Assembly: GCA_002633005.1 (NCBI GenBank)
Contig: NMRA01000213.1
Coordinates: 589,529-653,528 of the forward strand
Direction: 5' to 3'
DNA: 64,000 bases
From: Phoronis australis
Lineage: Eukaryota; Phoronida; Phoronidae
Of the stretch, positions 34,218-44,348 are shown one piece after another. Position numbers and translations under genes: made by a program. The notes under the pieces are model-generated. The model had not been told where the DNA came from. It ran no database searches and saw nothing but the letters and a program-made list of their open reading frames with translations. Within the stretch, counting starts at the first letter, position 1; every line of letters starts with the position of its first letter.

Positions 34218-34360
34218 TGTCATCTGTCCTTTCGCCGAATTGTTCCTTCTTGCCTACATTCAGTGAAATTGCATGGTGCGCCACCACCACATCGTATCCC
34301 TACGATAATATAGAGGTCGATCTTGGTGTTGACTGGGTGGTTACAGCAATTGGGACGAAG
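34218..34360 (+). CDS. Discoidin (F5/8 type C) domain, first visible exon
   Basis: It encodes EIAWCATTTSYPYDNIEVDL, then GVDWVVTAIGTK, the AWC...YI-VDLG...VTAIGTKG strand region of F5/8C domains, ending at a phase 0 gtaatt donor. The start is uncertain. 'tcgttcaaag' at 34217 gives phase 1, which joins directly to CTLD3. The stronger site 'cctacattcag' at 34263 gives phase 2 and would need a further upstream exon. In either case the usual first strand of the domain (C..PLGM....I.D..I.AS) is not found between 33441 and 34217. Confidence 0.7.
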
Positions 34361-34681
34361 GTAATTCCATTCGCATGGTTTTCGTTGTATCCAACGTCTT
34401 TTAATTCATTCACAGAACTAAAGCCGTGAAACATTTCTGTTTGTGGACAGGGCGTGTTTTGTGCCCGAGGCAGAGAAATGTTCATGAATAACACAAATCT
34501 CTTCCTAACCCATGAACAGGCAAGTTTTTTCCGACTCACGGTAATTATCAGCAACATCTTGGAGCATCATGCATGGCATGCTCTGAATTCAAACATCTAG
34601 CGCAAGATACAGGTAGGTATGCACATAATGACTGAAAAGTCGATTCGATACATTAAGTCTCAAAATTGCTATTATTTACAG

Positions 34682-34792
34682 GGTAGCACAAGCCACGACC
34701 AATGGGTTACAGTTTACGAATTTTACTTGGGTATGGACAGTCATTCTGTTGAGTGCGAACAAGCTTTCCCTCGCAGGAGCGTATGTAAAGCG
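34682..34792 (+). CDS. Discoidin (F5/8 type C) domain, middle exon
   Basis: A 111 bp phase 0-0 exon (acceptor 'gctattatttacag', donor gtaagg). It reads GSTSHDQWVTVYEFYLGMDS, the 'W-V-T-x-Y-x-x-x-Y' strand of F5/8C domains. The following stretch holds two unusual cysteines (VECEQ and VCKA) that the family normally lacks and that may pair with each other. Confidence 0.8.
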
Positions 34793-35871
34793 GTAAGGAT
34801 GTAGCTGACAGCTGGTTCATGCCCTCATTGATTTTGATCGAAATGTGACGTTATATCATAAATTGCGCCAATAACACTTAATCCATGGCCTTGGTAAAGT
34901 TGTCATTGGTTCTGTTTTGATAGTTCAATAATTTATTGAAATAATCACAAATGCATAACATAATAGCACTCCGTACGGAAATCGCTGAGAGCGTTATACC
35001 CGGGCCTTAGACATTTTAAAAATGCACTAATTATTGCGTTAACAATAAATACTGAATAAAAACTTCTTCTGTAACTGTAGCTGAGATGAAAATTTCAATG
35101 TTAAGCGAATCTAGTACGTACACCACAATGCAAAGGAGTGAAGTAAGTTCATGCATTTATTAACTTTTACCCAAGGTCAATGTTTTCGCTCCCAAAAATG
35201 TGACAGTGGCCGACTTACGGCTAAAAACTTTCATTTCTCCACTTGTGATAAATTCCAGCACACCGCAGTCATCGTTCATTGATGTTTAAAATCACATGAG
35301 TTGCCACTACCACTGCAATGGAACGTTGCTTTATTGCATGCGCAAGAATAAAAAACAACGCCTCAGCATCAACTGCTATTTGACTGCGTTTTCGAACAAA
35401 ATGGCTTCCGCATAGGCTACCGATCTATCCTTGCAGACCTGGAGTTGTCTGCTTGGGCGCAGGCTACCAACGGGTTGGAAAAAAACCCATGACCTGTGTT
35501 TTTAAAAGGAAATTGTAGAATATTCCGAGTTTTTATATTAGTACAAAATCTTGACACCAGGCCCTGGAATACATTTTCGTTTCCAATTTTCTATCACCGG
35601 CGTTTTTAATGCGTACGATCAGTTACGACAGGACGTGCGACCATTCCCTGTTGCTCCATTAATTCGGTGGTAGTTTTGTCTGAATTTAAAATAGTGGGTT
35701 TGTTTTATAATGCGATCCAGGGCTGCTCCTATGGTTTCCAAGTTGAATGTACAGAAATGATTAAGATAAATTATAATGCCTTATCAAATAAGTTCAAGAA
35801 CATTGTGATAAGGCGAACAATATCTGTTTATAAAAACATTTACTCATTCTTCATAATTTCTCTATTTTCAG

Positions 35872-36010
35872 TTCAACGGTAACGTAAACAAAAACTCAGA
35901 GGTTGTTAACAGGCTAGAGTTTCCGCGCGTGGCACGATTTGTGAGAATTCAACCTCTTTCCTATCATGGTTGGAAGTCTTTACGATTGGAAATATACGGC
36001 TTTGCATACG
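35872..36010 (+). CDS. Discoidin (F5/8 type C) domain, last exon
   Basis: A 139 bp phase 0-1 exon (acceptor 'ttctctattttcag', donor gtaatt). It starts FNGNVNKNSEVVNRLEFP and runs through RVARFVRIQPLSYHG to SLRLEIYGF, the F-x-GN-x-D...N.F..P..AR-x-x-R-x-x-P...H....LR-x-E-x-YGC pattern. The final cysteine of the family is Phe here, which agrees with the missing N-terminal cysteine exon. Discoidin domains bind sugars, phospholipid or collagen outside the cell. Confidence 0.88.
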
Positions 36011-37120
36011 GTAATTGTTCTTAATAGGTCCACTCACATATCTCATTATTTTGGCGTAACAGATTTGATTGCAACTACATGAGATGTAACATCGTAAACT
36101 TAAGCAATGTGCTAGCAAACGAGCTTCCTTTTTCTATTCTTGACTGCTTAGGCGTACTCTGGGATCTGTTTTGTTGGGCTTATTAGCGATAGCAAGGGAA
36201 AGGTACTGGTATTTTTTATTTCGTTATTTCTTAATGTCAATAAGCCAATCAGTTGCACCACTTTTCATTTTGGAGCCAGCCACACATAGCACAATAATAC
36301 ACTGAATAATCATGACTACAATAAATAAATTGAAATAATAAGTTAACTATGTCAGGACTTCAGGCGTTATACATTACATCCTCTTAGACGGAAATTTTAA
36401 TTTGCAAAAATTAGCCCTGGGAACGTCAGAGTAAAACATCACTGGCAGTAATAGAGTCTTGAACAAGGTATGGAACACAGCATGATTCGAATAATCAAAT
36501 GCTTGCTTTGGCGTATCTCAGTGTTTTGACTTGACTTGATGTAAGCGAATGCCTATCCCCGTGGATATCCATCATAAACCCAAAAGTATTTGATTCTTTA
36601 TAGCGTGATAATTTTTACTGGGAACAATAATGCCTCACCTTGATTGAAGAGGAATATACAACTGGTTTCATTTGTCCGAGGCTGTTGTACTTTCGGACAG
36701 GTATTATCAAAAACAATCCATCTTAGACCCTGTCACTCCAAACCTATGCAAACTAAGTTTGGCTGTAAAATACCTGGCGCAACTGTGGCAAACGCTTTCC
36801 AAAGATCCAGAAAAATAACAGATATCAGGAGACCTTTGTCCAGGCTGCTTATGATATTGTCAGAAAATTCTACCGACAAAGAATTAGCCTTACCCAGAAA
36901 TCTTGCTGTATTTAGCCACTAAAGAATTAATAAATGTACATATGTCGTCGAAAAAGCAGACTTATTCCTTGCCATATGATGGAGTTCCAAGCATTGCTTG
37001 TCCTTGCTTAGGTCCTTGAGTGCAACTTTAAAGAAAAACAAGATTATTGCTGACATTTATGTGGGCGACGTTTTTAATCGAAGAGCACAAGTCTCAAAAT
37101 GGCTTGGTGTAGAGATGAGA
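36011..37120. other. Intron, nothing recognised
   Basis: About 1.1 kb of AT-rich sequence without exon or mobile element signal. Confidence 0.45.
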
Positions 37121-37692
37121 ACACGAACTTTAAAATTAGCGCGTAAGTAGAAAAAAGACATATTGATCCGACGTTTCGGTTCATTCGCTATATACCTTTC
37201 TCAAGACAATAGTTCACATTATTCAATCAGGCGACACAAGTGGAGAACAGATTGTACAGGTACACATCAAAATGCATTCTGAGGGGAGACACCAGAAGTC
37301 AAAACAGTCGGAGTTCAAATGAACCAATGTATCTATTGAGATGGCGCTCGGCATGGTAAATGCATAGCCTCCTTTATACCACAATATTAGCCTCGAATGG
37401 CAGATACAACCGTGTAATAACCCATAAAATTATCTCACTAACGCCCTTCGGGCGATAATTCTCCAAAATCCACACGGGCTTTAGATAACGGGGGATAACG
37501 ACTTCGCCATGTAATAATCTATATTTATAAGGAGCCTGATGGTGACATTATTCTTGTGTAAGTTCTGAACACCAGAGTAATCTATAGTGTGACCAGTTTT
37601 CAATGAATGCCTTGAGAATGGTTTATAGTGAATAACCGAAACTTCGGATCAATATGTCTTGTTTTACCTATGTGCTAATTTTAAAGTTCGTG
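37121..37692. mobile_element. Inverted-arm element, Penelope-type ends
   Basis: The left arm (37121-37204, starts cacgaactttaaaattagc) is the imperfect reverse complement of the right arm (37611-37692). Both contain 'gacatattgatccga' and a 'gtttcggtt' block, like the tandem-inverted terminal pieces of the Penelope-like copies at 1109 and 12708. The 400 bp between the arms holds no recognised protein. A MITE with about 80 bp terminal repeats is the alternative. It lies in the intron before the fourth TSP1 exon. Confidence 0.55.
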
Positions 37693-38198
37693 CTCTTTTT
37701 TGGTCAAAAAGGAGATGAGAACCTACAATTCTTTTACCTAAACTTGTATAATTCGCACTTGATTAATTCAAGTAGGCTGATTTGCTCTATGAAAAAAGGA
37801 AATGTTACATCAGTTTCTCATTGGTCACCAACTCAACCTCACCCCCTGTTATAACCAGTTTCTCCACCGCACTTCCACTTGAAACCGGTTTCGTAACTCG
37901 GTAGTGCCCAATTTTATGGCCGCCACCGCCCCCTCGCTCTCCAAAAGTCGTCTCTTCACCTAGATCAATTAGCTTTACTGTAAGACTGCAACTCTTTGGT
38001 TGCAAAGAGATGATTATTGCCTGGTCTGATGACGCCGATCTGGAGTCTGATTTGTGGTTAAATACGTTGCACAAATAGTCAAAACTGATAAATTCGAAGT
38101 GAACTCGAGCTAAAACAATCAACTGAAAAAAGTAACAAAAGGGTAATCAATAATCCTCGTATCGTTTGTGGACGACATCATTTCATACGCTATTCTAG

Positions 38199-38366
38199 AT
38201 ACCCCACGAGATAAATATGGTGGATGGTCGAGCTGGGGAGCCTGGTCACAATGCACTGAGCGAACCGACACTACCCGAAATCGGAGTCGAGTTTGTAACA
38301 ACCCGGTACCCCAAACAGGTCGGCACTGCCTCGGAACGCCATTCTCCTACAAGGATTGTCCAACCG
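38199..38366 (+). CDS. TSP1 repeat exon, block 3
   Basis: A 168 bp phase 1-1 exon (acceptor 'cgctattctag', donor gtatgc). It reads GGWSSWGAWSQC, TRNRSRVCNNPVPQTGRHC and a final DCPTG. The WSxW-xxW core and the R-x-R-x-R-x-C strand are intact. The CSVTC pair is replaced, as in the block 1 TSP1 (four cysteines). It follows the discoidin domain. Confidence 0.88.
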
Positions 38367-38995
38367 GTATGCACCACTTTCTAATACGATACAGCCATTT
38401 AGATAGCTAAGAGTGGTCTCATGGTAAATTAGCATAACCTAAAAATGGAGTGTTATTGGATATTGTCATCTCGTTGGTGTCAAGTTATGCCTTTGTGATT
38501 GCATGAAGTGAGTCTGGTATTGTGGAGTAGAAAACTGTATGGTGTTTTCAACCATCACTATTTTTGTGATGCATGAACGTGTGTATCATCAAGAGATACT
38601 AACATAGTTAGCCTATGAGCATATATTAGCGATGACTCGGTTACTTAAATACATGAACAACTTAGCATTCGGTAACTTTCGTCAACCCGTAACATTTGTG
38701 AAAAAGTGTGATAAAGACTTGCAACTGCTTATAAGTTGGCGTTTAGCGCAATACGCGTTTGAAACACGTCTGCGGAGAAAAAAAACGTCTACCTCTTTAA
38801 ATTCTGTAGTGGAGAGAGCATATTACAAGAATTTCAGTTTTGTCCTTCGAGCGAAATAAAGTATAACAACACGAAATAGGTGAAGCAGTTTGGAATCAAA
38901 TGGCCAAAACGTTTAAGTAAACCAGTAAATCGTTCAAATTATTTAAGAAAACAGTTTTGGAAATTCAGTTTTGCTTTGGCTTTCCCCCAAAACAG

Positions 38996-39508
38996 TTGAT
39001 GGGAATTGGACAACGTGGTCAAACTGGACGGCGTGCTCACTTACCTGTGGAGGAGGTTCACGGAGTCGAACGCGGAAGTGTGCCAACCCTTATCCCATGA
39101 ATGGTGGCCGGTATTGCGTAGGCAACGCACAGGAGACGGTGACATGCAACACTTCGCATTGTCCAGTGAACGGGCATTGGTCAGACTGGATAAATAGGAC
39201 GTCATGCAGTGTCTCTTGCGGCGGAGGGTCTTATAACAGATTAAGGAATTGTTCGAGTCCTTCGCCTGCGCATGGGGGGCTGTACTGCCCAGGAAACAGT
39301 TCTGAACTTGTCGTCTGCAATACTTACCCGTGCCCCATTGATGGAAACTGGACTTCATGGTCACAGTGGTCCAATTGCTCGTCGGAATGTGGCTTGTCAG
39401 TTCGAAACAGAACTCGAAACTGCACCAACCCAGCGCCAGCATTTGGAGGTGTCGGATGTGAGGAAAACGACACGGACATATCAGTTTGTGTTGTGGAAAA
39501 GTGCTCAT
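38996..39508 (+). CDS. Three TSP1 repeats in one exon
   Basis: A 513 bp phase 1-1 exon (acceptor 'cccccaaaacag', donor gtaagt) with three full thrombospondin type 1 repeats of about 57 residues. They start GNWTTWSNWTACSLTCGGGS, GHWSDWINRTSCSVSCGGGS and GNWTSWSQWSNCSSECGLS. All six cysteines are present in each, with CxxxCGGG and R-x-R-x-C motifs; the third has GLS for GGG. WxxW motifs allow C-mannosylation, and several N-glycosylation sites lie inside. TSP1 arrays bind glycosaminoglycans and matrix proteins. The earlier TSP1s are one per exon with four cysteines, so this array has a separate origin. Confidence 0.95.
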
Positions 39509-39636
39509 GTAAGTTACCAGTCTTCTTGTGGAGATATTATAAATGCCTGTACTGTAACAATCATGTCATTTGATTGAAACTCCGAGTAACTGAATCACGT
39601 CGCGTTTTCTTTATACTCCATGTAGGACACATTTAC

Positions 39637-40600
39637 ACGAGTTGAAGGAGAATGCCACCCGATATAATTAGTCTTTTTTGCCGTCTTAATTGGTCTATAT
39701 CCACATCGCCTCGCAAACGGTCGACCTTACCTTGCCAAGAGGTGTCGCGTTAACCTGTGAGGAAGGTGAGAAACGACGCTAGGGACGTCAGTGGTTCATA
39801 TGCAGAGTGAATGCCGCTATGTTGCGGTGCATCGTTCCCGCTTCTCCGAACTAAGCAGCTGCGAGGAAAGCGGGTATATCGTTTTTTTTTACTTTCTCGA
39901 GAGTCCGAAATACTTAGGAAGTGGCTCATGGTAGTGAAGAATGAAATGTACATGTACCCTGTAAATAGCAAGTATGAGACCGTGAAACATTTCCGTGTCT
40001 GCAGCCTGCACTGAGACGTCCGACGAATGGGCTTACCAAATAACTCCATACGTTCCGTTGTCTGAGCTTGTTCACGGAGCCTCTCTAGTATTTCTTCATC
40101 ACTGTATTCCTGTTCGAATTGATAGCCTGTAATACTTAACGATCCACTTGCTAAGTCGTGACCTTTGAGCTCTAGCTCGTCCTAAGTCGGGATTGCGAGT
40201 TGCCATGTTGGCGTTTATTACTGAGCGTTCTGTTTCAAAATGAATTATTCTCACCCTAACCAATACTTACATAAAACTGAAACCAAGTCTGTCTCATTAG
40301 ATGCAATTTGTAATGCCTTTGGATTGTTCGTGAGTGCAAATGATTTGAGAAGCCCGCAATGAATAAATCACTGCGTTACCGGCTTTAGGGGAAATAAAAC
40401 TACTTGACGGGTCACCGAGGCCGTGTGAGCTCATGCTAATTTAGTGTTTGCTGACAGAAAGTATTGTGAAACAACTCGATTTCCATCCCACGGCCAGGTG
40501 TTAGGGGAATCTTTATTTACATTTACATTACTCAAATAATGATTGTCAATGTACAACTTCTGCCCTGACGGTGCGAGTATAGATTGGCAGTTTCGAGGTA
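39637..40600. repeat. Repeat R, copy A (intact)
   Basis: About 960 bp nearly identical to 42544-42786 joined to 44349-45100. Landmarks are 'aggagaatgccacccgat', 'cttgccaagaggtgtcgcg', 'tcgagagtccgaaatactta', 'ccaaataactccatacg' and 'caatgtacaacttctgccct'. No protein family is recognised. It lies in the intron downstream of the TSP1 triplet. Dispersed transposon or segmental duplication are both possible. Confidence 0.85.
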
Positions 40601-41237
40601 ATTCACCTCCGTCTGCCGTCAGGTGTCAGGTACCGCAACCGTACGTATTGTTATGCAGTAGAACTACTCGATCTAAATTGATACAAATTTGGTTGTTTTT
40701 TGGGTGGCATGCTCCTTTAAAGTGTTTGCGATAGTCCGAAAATACATAGGATTTTTCTACATGCAATAATGCATAATGCTTCGGTCGTTAGACATGTGCC
40801 GAATACAACCGACTGCCAGGTATTGATACATGTACACCGTGCTGGGATTTCCTATACGTGCGAAATAGGGAGCCTTGAGTGGTTACAACCCAACACTCTG
40901 AAAACTCAATATTCTGACAGCACACTGTTCCCACAATTTACCTGATATACCGACAATGATCTCTTCTCTAAATTTTGTTGTATGTTACACGTTGTTGGTG
41001 ATTTTTATGCCATTTATTTATTGATTTCAAAAACCTCCTCATGGGGGAACATGCAACAATAATAAACAATATACAACAATTTTGAAAAATAATGCTTTGG
41101 TTATACGCGATGAAGATTGGGCTCGCGATGTGTCTAGAGCCGAGGAGAGTACGAATCAAGGAAATCACTCTGAGGTCTGTCACTATTTCTCACTCTGTGC
41201 ATCTTACCCGGAGTAAGCTGCCTGGTATAATTCATAA

Positions 41238-41296
41238 ACGTTTGTATGCATGTACATGTGCTATACGTTTGTATGCATGTACATGTGCTATACGTT
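41238..41296. repeat. 27 bp unit tandemly doubled
   Basis: 'acgtttgtatgcatgtacat' plus 'gtgctat' occurs twice in succession, and a third 'acgttt' begins. The inner gcatgtacatg is self-complementary. Confidence 0.9.
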
Positions 41297-41370
41297 TTTG
41301 GGAATGATAACCTCTGACATGGCATATACTGCAAAATTTGAGGTGATTGATACTTCCTCGCTTTTTGCAG

Positions 41371-41429
41371 AAATCTGTACAAAGGACACAAATTATCTGG
41401 CGAACGTGAATTTTGCTTCTTTACCTTCG
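41371..41429 (+). CDS. Candidate small exon (ICTKDTNYL...)
   Basis: A 59 bp stretch after a strong 'ctcgctttttgcag' acceptor and before gtgagc. In phase 1 it reads ICTKDTNYLANVNFASLPS with no stop, ending in phase 0. It would break the phase 1 chain between the TSP1 triplet and ShK unless a partner exon follows, and no partner is seen. It may be an exon of an alternative isoform or chance. Confidence 0.2.
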
Positions 41430-41928
41430 GTGAGCGCCACCATTCGGAGAGCTTAAGGAGTTTTAGCAGTTGTCCAGTATTATCATCGTTATGACTAAAA
41501 AGAACTACGTGACCATTTCACGATGGAGAAGTCTATCATTAGTTGCCACTTTCAAAGCTGACACTGTGATAACCAATCAAAATCGGAATTATGAAAGCAA
41601 ACATTTTTGAAGGCACACAAATCATTGAATACATGCTGATAGTTTGCTTGGGTAACAACTTTCATTCACTCATTCTATTGAAATTCGATTTCTTATAGTC
41701 GCCCGACGGCAGCCAGTCGACTGATGTCGCACATCCGATTTGCATCGTTTTTCATCTTTGTAAATAATCTACTGCTTACTTTCCCACAGCGCGATTCAAG
41801 TGCACTTGCTACAAATTATCAGATGATAGAATAGGACTACTGCGATTTTAACGGACTTATTTCACAATATGGTATTTCAGGGAAATACATAATGCCTCGC
41901 GCGGTTTATTAGCATACTTTCGGACCAG

Positions 41929-42010
41929 TCCACCTTTGTACTAGTGCACCTTCGGACTTGTCTACCGTTGGACTAGTGCACCTTCATACTAGTGCACCTT
42001 CGGACTTTCA
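41929..42010. repeat. Short tandem repeat, about 16 bp units
   Basis: Five diverged units of the type '(c/t)ggactagtgcaccttc' follow one another (with variants 'accagtccacctttg' and 'cttgtctaccgttg'). Non-coding, in an intron. Confidence 0.75.
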
Positions 42011-42340
42011 GATAATTAACAAGAATCTTCATGTCTAACTTAAAATTAATTTGGGGCGCCAGTTGTTAGATTAACTTTAATGCAAGGTGTATTTGTATTT
42101 ACTTAATTATAATTTATTGTAATGTCGCAATATACATGTAATATCATGTGTCTTGTCTGGCTTACGTTGTCGTTTTCATAACCAACTCGAGGCTATATCA
42201 GCGTTGTGTTAATTAAAAGAAATTTATGTAATTATACGATGTCTGTTTGGAATTTGTATGCGTTACATTTAACGTATACGGTGTGGACTTGGCGAAAGAA
42301 CTTCAGGAAAAAAATAAACAAATCCTTTTCCATTACGCAG

Positions 42341-42508
42341 ATTGCAAAGACAACAACAACAATTGTAACTATTGGGCTACAAAAGGCTATTGTAACAACA
42401 ACAATTATAAGGCGTATATGCAGAAGAATTGTCGAGCATCCTGCAAGGTCTGTGGTGGAGGAAACGGCGGAGGCGGCGGCGGTGGTGGTGGTGGTGGCGG
42501 TGGTAACA
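42341..42508 (+). CDS. ShK domain exon with polyglycine tail
   Basis: A 168 bp phase 1-1 exon (acceptor 'cattacgcag'). It encodes DCKDNNNNCNYWATKGYC, then a NNNNYKAYMQ stretch and NCRASCKVC: six cysteines in the ShK (SXC) order with the WA..G.C core, followed by about 14 glycines and NST. ShK domains occur in secreted cnidarian and nematode proteins, often as C-terminal modules of enzymes or mosaics; a channel-blocking role cannot be inferred from the fold alone. The end can be read in two ways: a gtacgt donor at 42509 (phase 1, as in all other exons), or, if that is not used, a stop (TAA, 42514-42516) only two codons later. Confidence 0.85.
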
Positions 42509-42543
42509 GTACGTAATATGGTCAATTTCATCATACTGCTCCT

Positions 42544-42786
42544 AAAGGAGAATGTCACCCGATTTCATTAGTCTTTTTTGCCGTCTTAAACGGTCTATAT
42601 CCACATCGCCTCGTATACGGTCGACCGTACCTTGCCAAGAGGTGTCGCGTTAACCTGTGAGGAAGGTGAGAAACGACGCTGGCGACGTCAGTGGTTCATA
42701 TGCAGAGTGAATGTCGCTATGTTGCTGTGCATCGTTCCCGCTTGTCCGAACTAAGCAGCTGCGAGGAAAGCGGGTATATCGTTTTT
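42544..42786. repeat. Repeat R, copy B, left part
   Basis: Matches copy A from 'aggagaatgtcacccgat' to 'gcgggtatatcgttttttt'. The match stops abruptly at 42787, where a foreign 1.56 kb segment starts, and resumes at about 44349. Confidence 0.85.
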
Positions 42787-44348
42787 TTTATGCGCCCACA
42801 TATTTATATGTGGACGCATTATGAAGTCATCTCCGTCCGTCCGTCCGTCCGTCCGTCCGTCCGTCCGTCCGTTCGTCCGTCCGTCCGTCCGTCCGGGCGG
42901 CGTCCGTCCGGCGTCCAGCGTCCGGCGTCCGCTGCTTTATCTCCAAAACCCTTTGACATACGTTCATGAAATTTGGCACATATGTCCCATTCATGAATGG
43001 GACGGAATGTGCGAACTTTCGGACGGATCCGACTACCGGTGTGCCCCCTAGTGGCAATTTTAGTTTTTTACGCTTACCTTTGTATCTTCAAAAGTCCTGA
43101 ACGGATTTTCATGAAATTTTGTATGTAGGCACCTATTAGTGAGATGACGCTTTTTCCTATCGTTTTCAGATGGATTTGACATAGTTTGCGCCACCTAGTG
43201 GCCATTCTTAGTGTTTTCGAGTTTGTTTTGTGCGTCCACCTCTCTATCAACCAAACCGCTCAAAGGATGATTGTGAAAATTGGCATGTATATGCTTACTA
43301 TGTAGAGGACGATTGACGATGATTTTCCGACGGTTTAGACTACTGTGGCGCCTCCTAGTGGCAGTTTTTTTGTGCCTATGGCTGTATCTCCTAAACCGTT
43401 CGCAGGATCTTTACGAAATTGTGTAAGTATATTTATATGATGTTAACAATAGACGATGACAACTTTTGGACGGATCAGCCTACCAGTGTGCCACCTAGTG
43501 GCAATTTTATTTTTTTACGTTTACCTCTGTATCTTCACAAGTCCTTAACGGATTTTCATGAAATTTGGTATGTAGGCACCAATTAGTGCGATGACGCTAT
43601 CCTCACGTTTTCGGATGGATTCGACCTAGTTTGCGACACCCAGTGGCCATTTTTACTGTTTTTGGGTCTGTTTTTTGGCGTCCACCCCTCTATCAACCAA
43701 ACCACTCTAAGTATGATTGTGAAAATTGGCATGTATGTTGTTACTATGAAGAGGACGGTTGATGCTGAATTTCCCATGACTTTGATTACTGTGGCCCCTC
43801 CTAGTGGCAGTTTTTTTGCGCCCATGGCTGTATCTCCCAAACCGTTTGCAGGATTTTTACTAAATTTAGCAAGTGTATTTATGTGATGTTGACAACGGAC
43901 GATGACGACTTTAGGATGATTATGACTACCGGTATGCCTCTAGTGGCAATTTTAGTATTTTACATTGACCTCTGTATTTTCATAGGTCTTCAGGTGTATA
44001 CTTTGTGTTACTTCGTGACTATGAAGGAAAAAATCAAAATAGAAATTTGTTTCTGGCATTCTAATGCTGTGCTAATCTCTTATGTTGGTAAATTTGTTTT
44101 TAATTCTATGTTTCTGTGGTGCTTTAAGTAACTGATGTATAAGATGTGCTTGTATTATGAAGATCACTCACATTTTGCCCCTAGCCTATTGAGGAGACAA
44201 TGACCATGCCTTTCCATTTTGCAAAGTACAACATACTACATTTATGCCCTCTACTGGCCACTTTATGGTACCAATAAACAACCTTAGAAGGATGCCGTAT
44301 ACGGTGCAATTGTGGGCGCATTTCAACGCTTTGCGTTGCTCTTGTTTA
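42787..44348. mobile_element. 1.56 kb element inserted in repeat R copy B
   Basis: The left end is a small hairpin (tgcgcccacatatttatatg then tggacgca), followed by a (TCCG)n run at 42832-42894. The body is built of diverged sub-repeats with the themes 'aaccgttcg/c...gatttt(c/t)a(t/c)gaaatt' and 'cctagtggca', with a period of about 445 bp (for example 43078 and 43525). The absence of the segment in copy A defines both edges. It has no protein family; the open frames of repeated RPSV are the tetranucleotide run. It is a non-autonomous repeat family. Confidence 0.75.

Larger units (their letters stand above)
40601..42340. other. Intron with small local repeats
   Basis: Contains the 27 bp tandem duplicate at 41238-41296, the candidate small exon at 41371-41429 and the short-unit repeats at 41929-42010. 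Otherwise no exon is supported. Confidence 0.45.
14605..42508 (+). other. Gene model: giant mosaic lectin/TSP1/WSC/discoidin/ShK protein
   Basis: The recognised exons on the plus strand join in frame: all domain-boundary introns are phase 1, inner CTLD introns phase 2, inner discoidin introns phase 0. Order: linker, SUEL, PAN, CTLD, TSP1, WSC, WSC, PAN, CTLD, TSP1, PAN, CTLD, F5/8C, TSP1, 3x TSP1, ShK. Together they give about 1,537 codons without a stop. No start, polyadenylation signal or promoter between blocks argues for splitting. The many cysteines and Asn-X-Ser/Thr sites fit an extracellular protein. Role is inferred: carbohydrate or cell-surface recognition (SUEL, CTLD, WSC and F5/8C are ligand-binding folds), possibly immunity, self-recognition or matrix. 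The true 5' end (signal peptide) and 3' end are not settled. Transcript data could show that it is two or three genes. Confidence 0.7.

Noticed and set aside
39041-39508. 155-codon minus-strand frame opposite the TSP1 triplet
   Set aside because: It is the antisense of a clearly coding exon with no motif of its own.
42232-42571. Minus-strand and alternative-frame ORFs over the ShK exon
   Set aside because: They are shadows of the AAC and GGN runs; the ShK frame has the cysteine pattern and splice sites.
42691-43057. Frames with repeated RPSV or TDGR units
   Set aside because: They arise from the (TCCG)n run inside a repeat insertion, not from a repeat protein.
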